In this document: one piece after another, positions 1-15,500 of the stretch
Layout: each line of letters starts with the position of its first letter
Numbering within the stretch: position 1 is the first letter of the stretch
Source of the DNA: Lingula anatina
Taxonomy: Eukaryota; Brachiopoda; Lingulata; Lingulida; Lingulidae
Reading direction: 5' to 3'
DNA length: 64,000 nt
NCBI RefSeq assembly: GCF_001039355.2
Contig: NW_019775868.1
Coordinates: forward strand, 24,336 to 88,335
Translations under genes and position numbers: made by a program
Notes under the pieces: generated by a model
Databases searched by the model: none
The model's input: only the letters and a program-made list of their open reading frames with translations
Told to the model about the DNA's origin: nothing

Positions 1-189
1 GTACGCGGTACACTGGTTTGCGATATCTTCACCTTGTCTGTCAGTTCTCACGCACTTCCTCAGAAGATTTTCTTTCAAAACTTTGGCTAATGAGTGAATT
101 TTTACAGTAGTTAATCTAATAATTTCTAGTCAACTCAATCGTTATATTAAATGTGTAATCAGTGTAACACATGGGGGACTACAGCATAC

Positions 190-519
190 CTGGGAGGGCA
201 GTCGGTGTCACAGTGGTTGGCGGTATCATATCCCCGTACAGGCACTCTAGTCCCCTGCCGTACACTGGAAGTGCCTCACAGTCCAGTTGTTTGCCGAACT
301 CTGGAAGAGCTCTAAAGATGGCGGGGCAATTGCTCTTAAAATCTGAAAGAAAAATCAAAAATATATGTTGATTGTGAACTATATTAATCCTGTTTTAAAT
401 ACTGCAAACATATCGATACAATTTAGCAAGTAACAGAATTTTAAGAAATTTCATCAACAGATTACTCTCTATCTCAAAAGAAGCAATGCCGGTAGACAGC
501 TTTCAGTTATATGCATCAC

Positions 520-582
<63 letters not shown>

Positions 583-1025
583 AATAAATAAATAAATAAC
601 GAATAAAGAAAAATGAAAGAGTAAATTTATAAATGAAGATATGGCGAGTGACAATCAGGCAGATCCAATGATATGCGAAGAAACTGAGAAGGTATCAGAA
701 CAAGCAGTGAGATATTTTAAAATATTAAAAAAAATACTGTAACTGTAAAGTGCCCACCTACCTTCGCATACATGCTTGCAAACCGGGACTGGAAAATTGT
801 TACTGTCACACTTAGGTAGCATAGCCACGCAGGAAGCAAACAGCGACCCCTGGTAGCACGTGGAGTTCACGTGACTCATGAATGACGGCCAGTCAGCATT
901 CGCCATCAGTTCTCGTTGCTTGTCTGTCGTCACGGACGTTGTTTTGTACGGAATGACATCGGAGCACTCCGGGATTATTATGTTGTTTGTACAGTTAGGG
1001 GCGGCAACCACAGTTTCTTTCTCGG
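190..1025 (-). other. Exons 21-22: frizzled CRD 4 (end of visible coding sequence)
   Basis: Exon 21 (1025-762) encodes [18 protein letters not shown], then [19 protein letters not shown] and VPVCKHVCE. Exon 22 (342-190) gives [16 protein letters not shown] and LDCEALP, then a TP-rich linker, with a GTATGC donor at 189. Exons 21/22 resemble 13/14 closely, a second sign of module duplication. The coding sequence continues left of position 1. Confidence 0.82.
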
Positions 1026-3824
1026 CTAGAATAAAATAAAAATATAAAACCACAAGAAAATAAACAACCTCAAAATGTGTGACTACGAGAAACTGCAGGT
1101 GGTCAAACAATTCGAGGCATGTTTCTGAAATCATTTAACATAACCACTTGTCTTTTAAAGAAAAAAAATCTACTCAGAATGGTAACTTCATTATACATAA
1201 ACCCTGTGACAGAATAAACAATTACAGTCAACATTTAAGAAATGTGATCTGATATATTTCAAAGAAACGGAAGTGTTCAACTGATACTCAGTGCGGACCT
1301 AAGGGAGACCGGAGTGGACAGGTGCTCCTCCCTCACTTTCTGAGGTAGCACGCACCCCCCACTCCCCTCCTTCCATACTGCCAAAGTGTAAACAATCGAA
1401 ACACGATATTGTCTTTCAATTTGCTCATTCTGTGACCTAATTGTTATGGAAACTTGCCCCCATCTATTGCTTTTCGATGTGCTCCCACCCCCATAAACAA
1501 AACCCTGGAACCGCTTGTACCCACTATAAACTGTAGGTACTAATGACGACACTCACGACAGTTTATTTCGTCCGTGCCGTCTGCGCAGTGTTTGGTGTCG
1601 TCACACACGAGTTTCCTGGGGATGCAAGGGCTGCTGGGATACGCAATGCCCAGACCTCCCAGGAGGCACTTGAAATGATCCACTGGACACGTGACTGGAA
1701 AATACGAAGTGGGAGATCAAAATGTGGAACGAGACATATTAAACTTTGTGTAGATAAAAGAATAAATCATCACAGGTCTATGTCTATGGTCGCAAATAAA
1801 TACCCACTTTTAAATAGGGTGTTCATGAACATAGTGATGTAACAGGGTCTGACACCGACACCACTGGCACTTTCAAGAAGAAAAACAATCACCAATATGT
1901 TAAGCAAAACAGTCATGTGCATGATTTTTCATTAACATAATGATACACGCAACTGATCCGCTAGTGGGGTGTCTCTGTCTGACAAATGTACTGAATGACG
2001 ACACTTTTAGAAAGTTTTGTTTTAAAATAAATGCACATGTAATCATATACATGTAGTTCAAATCTGAACAGATATCTAATTACTCTGTCGTTGTTCATGA
2101 AGTTTTGCAAAGGCCCGACTATACATTGTCGCAGTCAGAAAACCGAAGAGCAGGAAAGACTGCAGCGAAATAATTCAAGAATGCGTTGGTTGAGAACGGT
2201 TCTCCCACAGAATTGCGTTCTTTGTTGGAACTTACCGTTGTGTGGAACGCAGCCAAGTTCATCCGACCTATCACCGCAGTCGTTGTATTTGTCGCACGTC
2301 CAGTCTTTGTTAATACACTTCCCATTCATACAGCGGAATTGGTAAGAGTTACAGGTATCATTGCAGTTCTGCTCGTCGCTTCTGTCAGGACAGTCGGCCT
2401 CGAGATCACACTGGAATATGATTGGGCGACAGCTCACTCCATCTGCGCATGCGAACTGGCCCTCGACACACTGGAAGTTTTCTGAAAACATCATTTATAT
2501 TCGTAAGTGAAAATTATCAAACACAAGCCGAAAAACTTTCATACCTTTGGCTTACAGCCAACCTGGATGTAGGCCTTCATAAGACTAAATGTGAGATGTT
2601 GTTCCCACGAACCCGTGCATACCCCCGATGACACCAGTAGGTCTATCAATGCTTATACTTTGAGTTTTTGAATTAAAATTCCTGTAATCGTCTGGGACGA
2701 GATCCGGAAGATAAAAACGCACGTTCGGACTTACGTACAATCGAGCGTGATAACATGATCCCGGACTTTTTCCACTTAAGTATGGTCGTGGACGGTTACA
2801 GTGTTTTTTTTTTTGCCTCAAGTCATTCATTTTTCTGTGATGTCAGTCACATGTCAATCACTAGTATTATGGCAAACTCCATCTGCACGTTTTGTCAGTT
2901 AGAGCGATCTACATACATCTGTCTATACGAACAATATTCCTACTTACCGCAGTTTTCCTCGTCTTTGTCCCCCAGACAGTTGGGGAAGCCGTCACACCGA
3001 TGGTGCATGGGAATACACTCCGTGGCACTGCACTGGAACTTCTCTGGGGGGCAAACTTCAACACAAACACAACAGACATAATAAGGTGGGGACCATTAAT
3101 ATTTACTGACACGATAATGGCATCTATTAACTAAAGTTTGATAAAATGTCTATTTACGAACTACTAATCTATTTTGCCTGATAATTTCTGATTGTTTGTC
3201 CACGTTGTTCAAAGACAATTTACGTAAATAAAGAAACAAACGAAAATAAACAAAATAAGATAAAAATAAACAAACAAATTATCATGAAATAAATTATTTT
3301 CTTCATTTCTTTTAAATTCATCCTTCAATATATTTCTATTCACGGCGATTAGTCACTTACTCCCAATCGCCCCCAACCATCCCCCTCCCTATCCCCACCC
3401 CCACTCGTACCACCCCCACCCCCAGGACATTCACTCACCTGCATCTTCTCCCGGCACCTGATAGTGAGTGAAACAGATCTCAGAGTCGTTACTGTGAGGA
3501 AAGGTGTTACAGTCAAAGGGCAGCTGGACGTTCAAATAACTCAGGTAATACTGGCAGGAAGAGATAGCGTCTGGATAAGAGAAAAGACAAGTCCTTTATG
3601 CACCCTGCGTTAAACCTGATTTTCATGCACTTCTGTAATTAATTCTAACCCATTATTTCAATGTACGTAAGTGACTTACTCTAATGCTAACCATTAATTA
3701 ATTCAATATGAATGAATATATAGTAATTTACTTAATTTGATCCTATTTTGTTAAAGTACTAATACTGTAAACATAACCTTTCACTAACATTTTCAAAATC
3801 TGTTTAAAACCCAAAAGGTTGTTA

Positions 3825-3867
<43 letters not shown>

Positions 3868-4458
3868 TAAAGCATGAAACCATGTAATCAAGTCGTACGA
3901 CAGTAGTAAATAAATCAATGTTAATTAAGGGATTAACCATCAATGTGTTTAAAACAGTTTCGGTGACATTTCCTTGTTGTTTTCTCAAAATATACCAATG
4001 GTAAAATATACCAAAATACTGAGAATCAATTTTTATCGGCAAAAACCATTGGAATTTAGCGGTACAGAGTGTTAAGATTCGGAAAATTAAGATCAAATTT
4101 TGCTTTCTCGGAGAAAAGCGAGGTTTACAAAAGGAAAATCCGTCAAATATGAATCTGTACGGGAAAACCGTACACAGGGCACCTAAAGTTTCTGCTCACC
4201 TGCGCACATCTGTCTGCACGGCGGTACACGGGCACCTGTTGTATTACACCGTGGAGTTAGCACAGCGCACGCAAACTCCTTGAAGTGACTGTAACATTTG
4301 AAGTTGGCAGCAATTTGGGAGAACAGGTTCAGCGTCTCTGTGGCCTGCGTCTGGAAATAAACATTACGTTTAATTCGTGATAATAAATGAATAATGTACT
4401 GAAGGTTCATTAATTCATTAATATAATTAGAATGTCAGGTTCTTTTGATAATTGCCAT

Positions 4459-4494
<36 letters not shown>

Positions 4495-5546
4495 CCAGTT
4501 CTTGTCTCCCTTTCGTATATAACTGCCGTTCAAACAAGCCGCCTTCAACACTGTGTGTGAACAGCAGCGTGTAGGCCTACAAAAAATAAGTCAAAAGTCT
4601 ATCCCATGAGACACGCAGCGGTCAACTGTAAGCCCACTTCATATGGACTGAAAGTGAATAGGCTGCCGACAAAACGATCCATCAATCTACGATCATGTGG
4701 ACTCTTTTCCCCCCTCCCACCCCCCAGACAAACATTATGCCNNNNNNNNNNNNNNNNNNNNNNNNNNNNNNNNNNNNNNNNNNNNNNNNNNNNNNNNNNN
4801 NNNNNNNNNNNNNNNNNNNNNNNNNNNNNNNNNNNNNNNNNNCTCACCTGACTCCAGTGTCCCATATAGTTGGGGAAGGCGGCGGTGTCGTAGCCCATGT
4901 CCTTGCAGTAGTCCAAGGTGATCTGTTCACAAGTAACCATCTGAGAGGTGGGCGTGGCCGACGGAGCTACAGAGACATTGACGGGGGGATCAGATTGGTA
5001 TAGATTTCCATACTCAACTCGAATTATCTTTTCAAATAAAACTCTCCTATTCTACATGTGTGGAGATGATGTCTTCTTTTAAAATTGCAAACACTATTTT
5101 AATAAAAAGCATAAGGAATCGGCAAATATTTAATGCCTGAAGTAAAAGTCAACAATGTTTACTTTAAAACGAATATCGAATCCAAGCAAAAATGCTTCTA
5201 CGTATCGTAAACTGTCGTTAAAAAGCACGCACCTGTCGGCGGTAGTGACGGAGCGACATCTGGTTGTACACAGGTAGGGTTGTTCTGGTCCAAGACAGGC
5301 CACGAATCACACGCCATCGTCTGCGACACCTGGGGGAAGCGGGTGAGGAAAGTCGAGCAGTTCGCCTTGAAATCTGAATTGGACCAATCAACGTGAATAC
5401 ACTGAATGCATATTGCATATTTTTTTGCAATGTACATATGCAAAATACTTTTATATCAAATTTGTAAATATTTTTTTTGATGTGTGGTTCACTAACAACA
5501 AATCATGGACAAAGCCGATGACAACATAACTTGATTCACACAACCC

Positions 5547-5588
<42 letters not shown>

Positions 5589-8500
5589 TGGCCGTGTCTC
5601 TACCTTGACATATATGGCGGCAAGGGAACACGGTAGGCATGGTGGGCGTACACATCGGTACCATGGTGCTACAGAGGAAGAACAGACCATGTTCACTGCA
5701 CTGTTCAGCCAGGGCCTTCATCTCCGTCCAACTACTGGCTACCACCAGATACTCCTGCAGGGAGGCCGCGGCCGCTGTGGCGTTGTACGGTAATATGGCG
5801 GCACACTCTGGGATTGTCAACGGGTTGCACTGGATTCTGGAACACAGGATATATGTGTATTTACAGGGTTCTGTAGCCATTTGAAGCTCACAAATCCACA
5901 GTTAGAGACAACGCGACATGGATCGTGTCAATCTCGCATCTATGGAGTTCAGTAAGTGGCGAAACAGACACATTTTTGGGGCTCAAAACTCTGTAGTAAA
6001 AGACGAACGTGGCATAGGCCTTGTCAATTCCGCTGCTATAGGGCTTAATCACATATATATGAAATAGACCCCATTTCCAGAGATAAGATCGATCTACTTT
6101 AGATCGACCTAACTCCCTGGGGGTTCCCGCTAAATAGCTGTCAGCCGAGCGGACACGAAAGTTAATTACCCTCTTACAGCTTGTAGTAGGCGGGACGGAC
6201 ATTTAAGCCGGATTATCTGACAGTAATCAAGTGAGACTCCCCGCGGGGATAGATCGATCTTAAAGCTCTGGGAATACAGCCACAGACACGGTGCATGTCG
6301 CTTTCGCATGTTAAGGGGTCTAAAAGACGCACGCTTAGGTTCCTATGGGCCATGGTACAAATCATCCTAGATTTCGCCCCTGTAAGCACCAGTATTTTCT
6401 TGTAATGCTTGGAATTACACGTAGGACGATATCAAGGCAGAAGTAGAGCCGCTCTGCACCACGCATGTCGGAGTTCTAATAAGAGCCCAAAGACGATTCA
6501 GTTTAAAAGAAGAGTCACGTTTCGTGTTTACATTGTGTATATCTATACTTGATCGTGGTAAAATGCTGCCATGTATCGGCTACTTTACAGATTGGACAAT
6601 ATCTAATTCCTTTCGGGGCACTGCTTCCCTGATGGCACGACCCATAACTTGGCGTTAATGAGAGACGATAACTTAAGTGTAAGTGATTCTGATAGTTTTT
6701 AACGAAACGTAGGCCTAATTCTGCTCTAAACAAGCCGTACATGAGCAAAATCTATAGACATATATTTTGAAGGCTCCACCTACCCGGGAAGCTGTGAGCC
6801 GCCCCCTGCTGTGCCGCCTCTTCCTGCTGTAAAACGATATCAAATTTTATGTTATTACGATATACATGAAGAAATGTGTAATGATATTAATGTTTGGAAG
6901 TGTGTGTGTTTGGGTGAAAGAGAGAGAGAGAGAGAGAGAATGCATATACTGAATAAAAAGAAATTTTACGTAAAGTAAATTTATCCTATCTAAAATTTGT
7001 GACACATTTGCTTTGAACACTTACCTGAAAAGAAAAAAATTACATGTCATGATAATTTAATTGTCTAACAGGACTTTGTCCATTACCACAAAACGTAGCG
7101 TCCTCGTCAGAACCGTCACTACAGTCCACAGAGCCGTCACATAGCCACGCCTCCTGTATACACGACTCTCTCGCTGGGAGGCGCCACCTGCTGAACCCGC
7201 CTTTGCTGCAAGGGACCTGATGGCCGCTACACTGGCCTAAAATGATTGAGGTTTTATTTCAATATGTAAGTGTATTGTTGAAATAAGACCGTATATACCT
7301 ACATTGTACAACTGGAAATGTATCATTCGGTTTAACATGTAAAGGTTTTGTTTGAAAAACGTGACTTGCGCGATTGAAACCCATATATATTCCAATTTGT
7401 TGAACATTTCATTATTGTGTGTCAATTTTTTTTGCTGTACTCAACTGTAAATCAATGAGTTGATCCTGCTGGGATTTATTTTAACGCGAGCCAGTTAATT
7501 TTTTTTTTTGAAGAGTAATCATTTGTAATTATCAAAGATATAAAACAGAAATTCGTTTAGAAACCGTTCTTACTTTGTTCAGTACAATTGTACTCATCCG
7601 AGAAGTCGCCGCAGTCGTTCTCGCCGTCACAGGCCCATGCTTTATTCCTACACAGACCGTTATCACAGCGCACCTGTGTCGGGTTGCATGTGTCACACGA
7701 AATCTCGTCACTGGCGTCGCCACAGTCGTCGCTCCCATCACACTCCCAAACCAAAGGCAGGCAGTTGCCATTGCTGCACTCAAACTGCCCCTCGATGCAT
7801 TCGTAGTTGGCTAAAAAACACGTTATCAACTCTTTGATTATTGTGTAGTTAAGTTTATGGGCATTTAACATTTAAAGAATTTAATGCACACCCAGGCTGC
7901 TCATTAATGCGGGCACCAACAAAACTAACAAGTTATCACCGCCTTCAAGTGCCCATTGAACCAATACCAGTCTTCTTATATCGCATTGGAAGCTTCACAG
8001 ATGATATGGAATAAGACGTAAAGCATCTAGCATCATTTCTACACGGACGCGAAAACGAGGCTATCTTCAATAACCACTATTACCCCAGCGCCCTCTTTAG
8101 GACAAACGGCTCCGCGTATAGCCCCATTGCACATTTTAATGTGAATCTCAATGCCCTTGTTAAGAATAATATATCTATTTGATTTGAATAGATAATATAA
8201 GTGTGAATGTATGTTGGAGTGAGATATCTAAATTTGGATAATTAATGGTATTTTGTCCTAGCAAACCCTGTCGTCAGCTGGTGTTATAAATTCAAAGTGA
8301 CAATTTTTTTCAACAACTGCATTTGCTCTTCACGATCTCAGTCATGGTGGATATCCTAAATATCGTCATAGTGGATATCCTAAATATCAAAATACAATTA
8401 ATTCTTAATCTGGATGTTATATTAAGAAACTATTATTGTCATCTCCAGGCTATAACTCCACTTACTGCATTGGCTCTCGTCCTGAAAATTACTGCAATCG

Positions 8501-11500
8501 TTGAAATTGTCACATTTGTCGATCAGGTCGTAGCATTCACCGTTCCCACAATGCAGTTGGCCTGGGCTGCAAGCTTCATTGAGAAATAACAGAGTACATC
8601 ATCACTACTATTAGTAGAAGTATTATTAATTATTTCTATCAAACGAGCAAACAACAAAAAGAACTTAGCGTGTGATTATATATTAGAAAACAATTATACA
8701 AAGCGTTTAAAAATTAGAACACAAATTAAGACACGGGCAACCGAGGATTTTTTCTAGGGTCGCGATATTATTTTTCAGAATTGTCAATGAATCACATTTC
8801 AACATGCAGTACAACTTGAGGACGGCGTTACAGCTAAGCCATAACTTATTGTGCATCTCTTCCCCAATACGACAGTTTTCAGAAATTCCCAATTGGGAAA
8901 TTTGAATTTGAGATAAGAGTCAATACTTACTTGGCGGAACGCAGACTGAGGGGTCGGTTCCTCCTGGTAGCTGGTCACACGTGACCGGAAGTTGAATGTT
9001 AAATCTTTGTAACTCTGCAGCGCAATCTGTGGTAACCTCTGGATTGGAGAAAATTTACGAAATGAAATTGAATATATATTTACCACATGGTTATCATAAG
9101 TAAAGTCTACATCCATTTCTGGACTCAATACTACATGGCTGTTTGATGAGAACATTTTAACACAATTTAACATATCTATATTTTATTATTTTGAATATAT
9201 TAAAAACAACTTGACAAATATTTTAACTACGGTCAAAAATCCACAAAAAGGAAAACACGTTCCAAAAACAAAGAAAAAAAGTAGATTTTCAGTGGTTCGT
9301 TGTTTGCATATTAAAACTTCTTCACAAATGAAAAAAGTACCTATATCTTAGATAGATAAATCCTGCAAATATCTCAAGCTTACTGGATTTCGAATCCCCT
9401 ACCAGAGTATGGAGGCCTTATTTTTAAATCCGAAACTGAAATGGGCATGTAATTTCTTACCTTCACAGAGCTGTCTACAGGGCGGGATTCTCTTGACGAC
9501 ATCAGCGCCACCACACTTAGGAGCCAGTAAGGCGCATGCGTATAATCTGGCATCCGGTGAGCAAGTTATGTTCATCCGTTTGATATCTTGCACGAGAAGT
9601 GACGCGGACATTTCAGACTGAAATCGGGAATGAGGCCGTTAAGCACTCGATGTTAAACGCAAAGCGCGTTCACAATATGTATATTTGCTCGTGTGCGCAG
9701 TAATATGATGCATTTTGACAGAAAATAAGAAATATTGATGAAACATTGAAACCTGCAATTTTTTAATTGAAATGTGCTGGTTCCTCCTGATATGACATTA
9801 ATTATCGTTATTTAACATTTAATTATATCTTTAAATTATACACATTAAAATATGTAAAAAGTGATGACTACACATATGTAATTTGGCGAAAACTGTTGTG
9901 TGATTTAAAGTACACTCATTTAAGTTCAGAATGAATTAGGCAGCTTTTACTCGCACCAGCAAATATATATATATATATTGTAGACAATATAATATTATAA
10001 GTGATTGCTTTCTCTTTATATCCTGAACCAATCATTTCACACCTTTTTTGTTCACTGAATGATAAAATGTTGCATAGTATAAACAACTGTACCTGTCGAG
10101 TGTTTCCAGCGAAATTAGGGAAGGTAGTGTAGCCATACAGACCATAGCAGAGTGGTTCCGCTATGCTCTCACACTGATAACCGGCTGTCGTCAGTACTGG
10201 CGGGTTAGTTGTAGTGCTGGCAGTGCTTGGAGGAGCGGTGGCCGGGGCTGAAGGACTCTGGACTGAAGTATCGTGGGTTACTGAACCAGGAGCCGACGTT
10301 GTTCCTTGAAAAATTAATAAAAATGATGTAAACTCATAATAACAGCTGCAAAGAGTTTCAAAACATCAACCATATAGCCCCATGCACCGTAATCCCTGAC
10401 CTTTAAATTTAATAATTTTATCATCTGCTACAAGTCTCTACATATGTGAAGGGCTTATAATCGTTTGTTTGATTAATTATGTTTTCAGCTGCAATGTGCA
10501 GTATAATGTGTCAAAATGCCACTGCATAGGCAGAACCATGGGATGTCCTTTTTGTTAAAATAATATAGCGGATTCAGCCGCCCCTCCCTTAAAGTGTAAG
10601 TGTGTAAGTGGGGAGGGGGGGTTGATTGAATAACCCCTTATCTTTGAAATTGTGTAGTAATGTTTTATGCCCGGCTGCCTTATGTTATTGCCAAAGTTTT
10701 GAAGGTGTCCCACGCCTCATATTAACAATAATAATAATAATATTAATAATAATATTAATAATAATTTTTTTTGTTAGCACATTTTTATAAAAGGCTGTGG
10801 TGCCTTCCCAACTTACCTTCTTGAAGCTTTAAACTATCCGGATCAATTTCGAAGACGCCGAAGCTGGTTTTCCCGTCTGTCGTTGTGACGGCTTCTTCTA
10901 GAACTTTGAACACGTCACCAATAGATTTCCCGCCCCCGCCACCAGGTGTCTCTGATGTCGATATGTCCTTGTGGAATATTAATGTGAAGTCAATCTTCAC
11001 ACTACCCTCACTGACATGTAAATAAAACATTATTTTTGTCTATCAAAAGTTTGTCATTATATACAAGTATGCTGTCGTTGTTGAAAAAGAAAAAGCCTGT
11101 TTGATTCTTCTTTTTCGTACAAGTCTCTCTTTCATAAAGATGCAGATATTCGCACCTTGATGTCTATAACGAGTTCTATTTAAAAATCATTTTAGAAAGG
11201 TGGCAGAATTTAAATGGAAGAAAACAAATGAAAAAGTTAAGATCAGTTTTTCTATGCCACATTACATATATATGCGTCTCAATGCAGTTTACAATGGACC
11301 CTTACTCAATTTTGGCAACGATATAGACAGGGCATTGACGCTTTAGTCTCCCTGGAGAGGATACAGTGTCTGAAAACTGAATCTTCATTTCTTTTTCTTT
11401 CTTTCTTTCCTTTTTTTTTTTTTTTTTTTTGGAAGAAAGTAACTATCGTGTGGATTTAGTAAAACAATGTTATGTACGGTGCAACTTCTTGTCAAGGAGA

Positions 11501-12465
11501 TTTAAAATCCGCTAATTAATCCGGATCTTTTTGACGACATTTTTGTCTTATAATTAGTTCTTTCTCCCGGAAAACTGATGATTTCAGTTGAGAACCTGCC
11601 AACCAATGCAAACAGTCTGAAGGCTTAAACATACAAATTGAAACATTACATATACATACCTGAAACCATTAACTACCGATCTGTCGAATGACGTCACGAA
11701 CTCACTGTTTTTCATGACGTTATCAATCTAGAATGTGACGTGTTAAGACATGACGAATTTGGTCAGTGGTGGGGGGGGGCGAGTTTGATTAATTATGTTT
11801 GTAAAGGTAATGCACTGCCACTGTGAATTTCAGCTAACATGTAACAAATCAATCAATAGTGATATTACTTGCTTTATGATACATTTTTCATATAAAATTC
11901 ATTCTTTAGATATGGAAATGCGTCTGCACTTTAAAGGTTTACACTAAAGAAGATTTGACGTTGTCTTAACCTAAATGACAGTATTCATGATAACATTAGA
12001 CTTAAGGAATTCAGCTGATAAAAATGTTCCAAGGAGATTACGTAAAGCTGTTGATGTCTACGTCTAAAACGTGTAATACACTTGGCTTTTTTACCTCTGT
12101 CTCGAAAACACCGGAATAAGCTCTATACCGCTGTGAGTCAGTATCTTCTAAGTCACTGGTATACGTGCCATACTCGCCTCCAACAACCTTCATACTTCCC
12201 GCAACTTCTCGCGTAGTACGAGACTGGGTTGAAGCCGATTTCGAGGCTTCGTCCTTTTTGCCTCCCCCAGCTGAATTTACCAAATAGAAATAATCTTAAA
12301 AATACGTAGAATAATTATTTTCTCCAACTTGCATTTATATCGATCACTTACTGGTATTGAGGTAGAGATCAGATAAAGACCACAAACAGGTTTTAAAACA
12401 AGATTACAGATAATTACTTAATTCAAGATTGGGTTGTTATTACTGAATAATTCTATTTCTATTTT

Positions 12466-12513
<48 letters not shown>

Positions 12514-15500
12514 GCGAGAAACCTGCAGGGTAGTTTAGAAATGGGATGATATGTACTGGATACTCACATGACATGAAGGCAATAACCCCTATGATAGCAA
12601 CGACGACAAGTACCCCAACGACCAAAATGGCGACCAGCATCAATTTTCGTTTTCTTGGCTGTGCGTCTGATTTGGCAGATTTTCCGTAGGCAGCTTTGAA
12701 ACTCTCTCCCCTTTCGACAAATATAGGACTAGGCAAAGAAGTTTCCGTGACCTCGTTACTTTTCTCAAGGTCATTCGAATCGGTGTCTTCCGCCAGTTCA
12801 AAGCCGGGGTTGTCATAATGCTGGATCTGGAAGTTGACAAAAAATGGACTTTATTTGTGAAACTTACATGTAAAGGTATTTTTCGCTGGATGTTTTTCGC
12901 CAAAATGAATTATTTTTGGGGGAGAAAGAACACTTTTCTGGGCCTAGAAGTTGTTAAAAACAGACCCACGTCATGTGACTTGGGACTGGATTCGCACTCG
13001 AGAAAACCTCCATAACAATGATAAACAAGCATGCTTTGAAAAGGGAAATTTATATGTATGATTTATTTATTTATTTATCTATATTACCACCTTTTAAAGA
13101 TGAATGAAAAAATAGTAAGGATGGGATTGGATAAAATGAAATGAATAAAAATTACACTATGTATGTAGAAGACTGTTAAAAAGATTTTACAAGTAGTTCC
13201 ACAAGCATGTACCTGTATTCCTTAGATTTCTGAGAATTACATCAAGACTTTTAAGTTAAAACTCTAAAGAAACATTTACAATAATACAAACTGAAATAAA
13301 GAATGGAATCACAAAATTTCCATCACTCGACAAAGGTTGAAATAATAAATGTTGCATCACTACATATATTCTAAACCTGTATCGTCACCCTGTAAGTATC
13401 CAATAATTAGGGCTAAAAGAAGACAATATTTCCCGGGTTTCTCACCTCAAAAGACAGAAGTCCTGTTGCTTGTCATATTATGATTTCAAAGTACAGTAAA
13501 AACAAAACAAGGCAAAAAATGTGAGAATCATTTCATTTATTTATTACCTTGGTCTCTTGAGGACCATCAGTCTAGTACTGGTACAAATGTTACAACGACT
13601 GAAGTTACAACAACTATAGGGTTATTACAAAGAATAATTATAATAGTAATAATCGCAATCATATTCATCATAACAATAATAATAGTACCTGTAGTAAATT
13701 AAATACATGAGTACTTAAATAAATAAACTACTTAAATAAATCAAATTAAATCAAATTGAATCAAATGAGATCAAATTGGATCAAATTAGATTAGATCTCA
13801 TGCCGAAGCCTTCCTGCTTGGCTAAGATATCGTGCCAGGTTACATAATACTTTCTTACTGGAAGAATTCAGCAGGAGAACCAATTTGAAACCGAAGGTCT
13901 ATTACAGTAGAAAGGTTTGATGAACCTTTTTCTTAAATCTAAATATCTAGAGCAACCCAGTATAAAGTGGAATTCGTGCTCCACATCATTGCAGTAGGTA
14001 CATTTTCTTTGTGTAATAGGGATTTTACTGTATCTGCCCGTTTCAATTGCAAGTTTATGGGATGATAATCTTATTTTACTAATCATTTTCTTAAACTGGA
14101 GCGGGATTGGTTTTGTAAGATAAGAATAATCAATATTTAACAACATAAGTAAAATATGTAAATGTGAACAATTCACAAACTCTGTACAGCCATTTTTCAA
14201 AAGACTACTCTTGAAGACGTAAGCTTTGTTCGTTATTCAATCAAACACCGCTTAAGTTTTTAGTAGGCTTGTTTAAAGTGTCACGGCTGAAACAAAGCGT
14301 TCACGTCGAGGGCTTGGGCTTTAATGTGCTTTAATGTAATAAAATCGATTAAGATGCTAACGGCCGCACAAACTTTTCTAGGAAAATGCTTTAAATTATT
14401 AAAATTAAGAAAATAATGAAAAAAAGTTCCCTTTTTGTTAAGATTACTAGTTTGCAAAAGAAATAAATAATAATAGGTAAAATCTAAGGGCTACTTTTCC
14501 GTAATTTGAGCCATTATTACTTCACTGCGAGCGTTCAGGATGCAGCGCCGCTTTACGTTAAACACCTCTTAAGTTAATTGTAGGTGACAATAACAATGGC
14601 TTTAAGAGGATGTCCGGAAATCAATGTCAATAAATGGTGCAATTATGTCCTGTTCGACTTTAAATTCACCTGCAAGCGCTCAGGTAAGTGCTGAGTAAGA
14701 AGAGTGGTTTCTTGCAGAAAGGGCGGATGTTGGCGGTCTATAAAGCGTAGTGTACCTGGTTTTCCATCTTTAAGGACACAACTGTGAGGGTTAGGTAATT
14801 ACTTTACCTAAAACGCAGACTTAAATGACGTATCACCGTATGCATTGATCTAAAATAATACACAAAATACTGCATGGAATGAGATTTCACACTTACGCAT
14901 ATGCCAGAGATTGTTAAATAGTTGTGTAGCAAAAAAGAAAGAAAAAGCAGAAAACTTGTGTCCTCAGTAAGAGAGATATTCAATTTTCAGTGTGAAAGTT
15001 ACTTTCTAAACTGTCCAAATTTCAAAAAGTTATGAAGAAGGTTAATGAAAAAAATGGAATTCTTTAATTCCCTCAACTCGGTCAGAATATAGGTTACGTT
15101 TAAAAAAGACTAAAATACGGAAATAACTATGAATAAATATGAGAAAAAGGACAAACCACTACTGAGTCAATTTCAAACTTGAATTTTACATATATATTTT
15201 ATATATTTTATATATAAATACAGGAAGGTATACAATGTTAGTACAGACAGACCGGCTATAGAAAGCCTGACATATCTGTAAAAATTTGAAGGCTGGATTT
15301 TCTGTTACCCGGACCCTTAGTTTCGTTACACCAGTTAAACAGAATAAAAAGAGAAATTTTATAATAACACGGGTCGTCAAATAAATGAACTGTTTCATTG
15401 GAATAAACTGTGGGAAAATTTAAGACAACTGGCAAAATTTATTGCCACAGAAGATAAAGATAGACGACAACAATGTTTGTACATGATTTTAGAATGTTTT

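Larger units (their letters stand above)
3439..4966 (-). other. Exons 15-17: frizzled CRD 3
   Basis: Exon 15 (4966-4848) encodes [20 protein letters not shown] and FPNYMGH. Exon 16 (4350-4200) gives [19 protein letters not shown] and PPCRQMC. Exon 17 (3570-3439) closes with [18 protein letters not shown] and SEIC. The exon 15 donor abuts the 101-N gap at 4742-4842. FPNY and PPCRQ(L/M)C shared with CRD 1 suggest the two arose by internal duplication. Confidence 0.83.

Noticed and set aside
469-654. Open frame of repeated Tyr-Leu-Phe-Ile on the minus strand
   Set aside because: It is only the translation of the AAAT microsatellite.
2091-2485. Plus-strand and alternative frames over the LDLa exon
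   Set aside because: Shadows of the minus-strand exon 19, which has the cysteine/SDE pattern and correct splice sites.
3743-4096. 117-codon minus frame with a poly-Asn run
   Set aside because: Created by the ATT microsatellite within an intron; no domain and no splice role.
6515-6748. Minus frame with [13 protein letters not shown], resembling a LINE zinc knuckle
   Set aside because: Only one weak CxxC-like motif, no other reverse-transcriptase pattern around it, and it lies in an intron.
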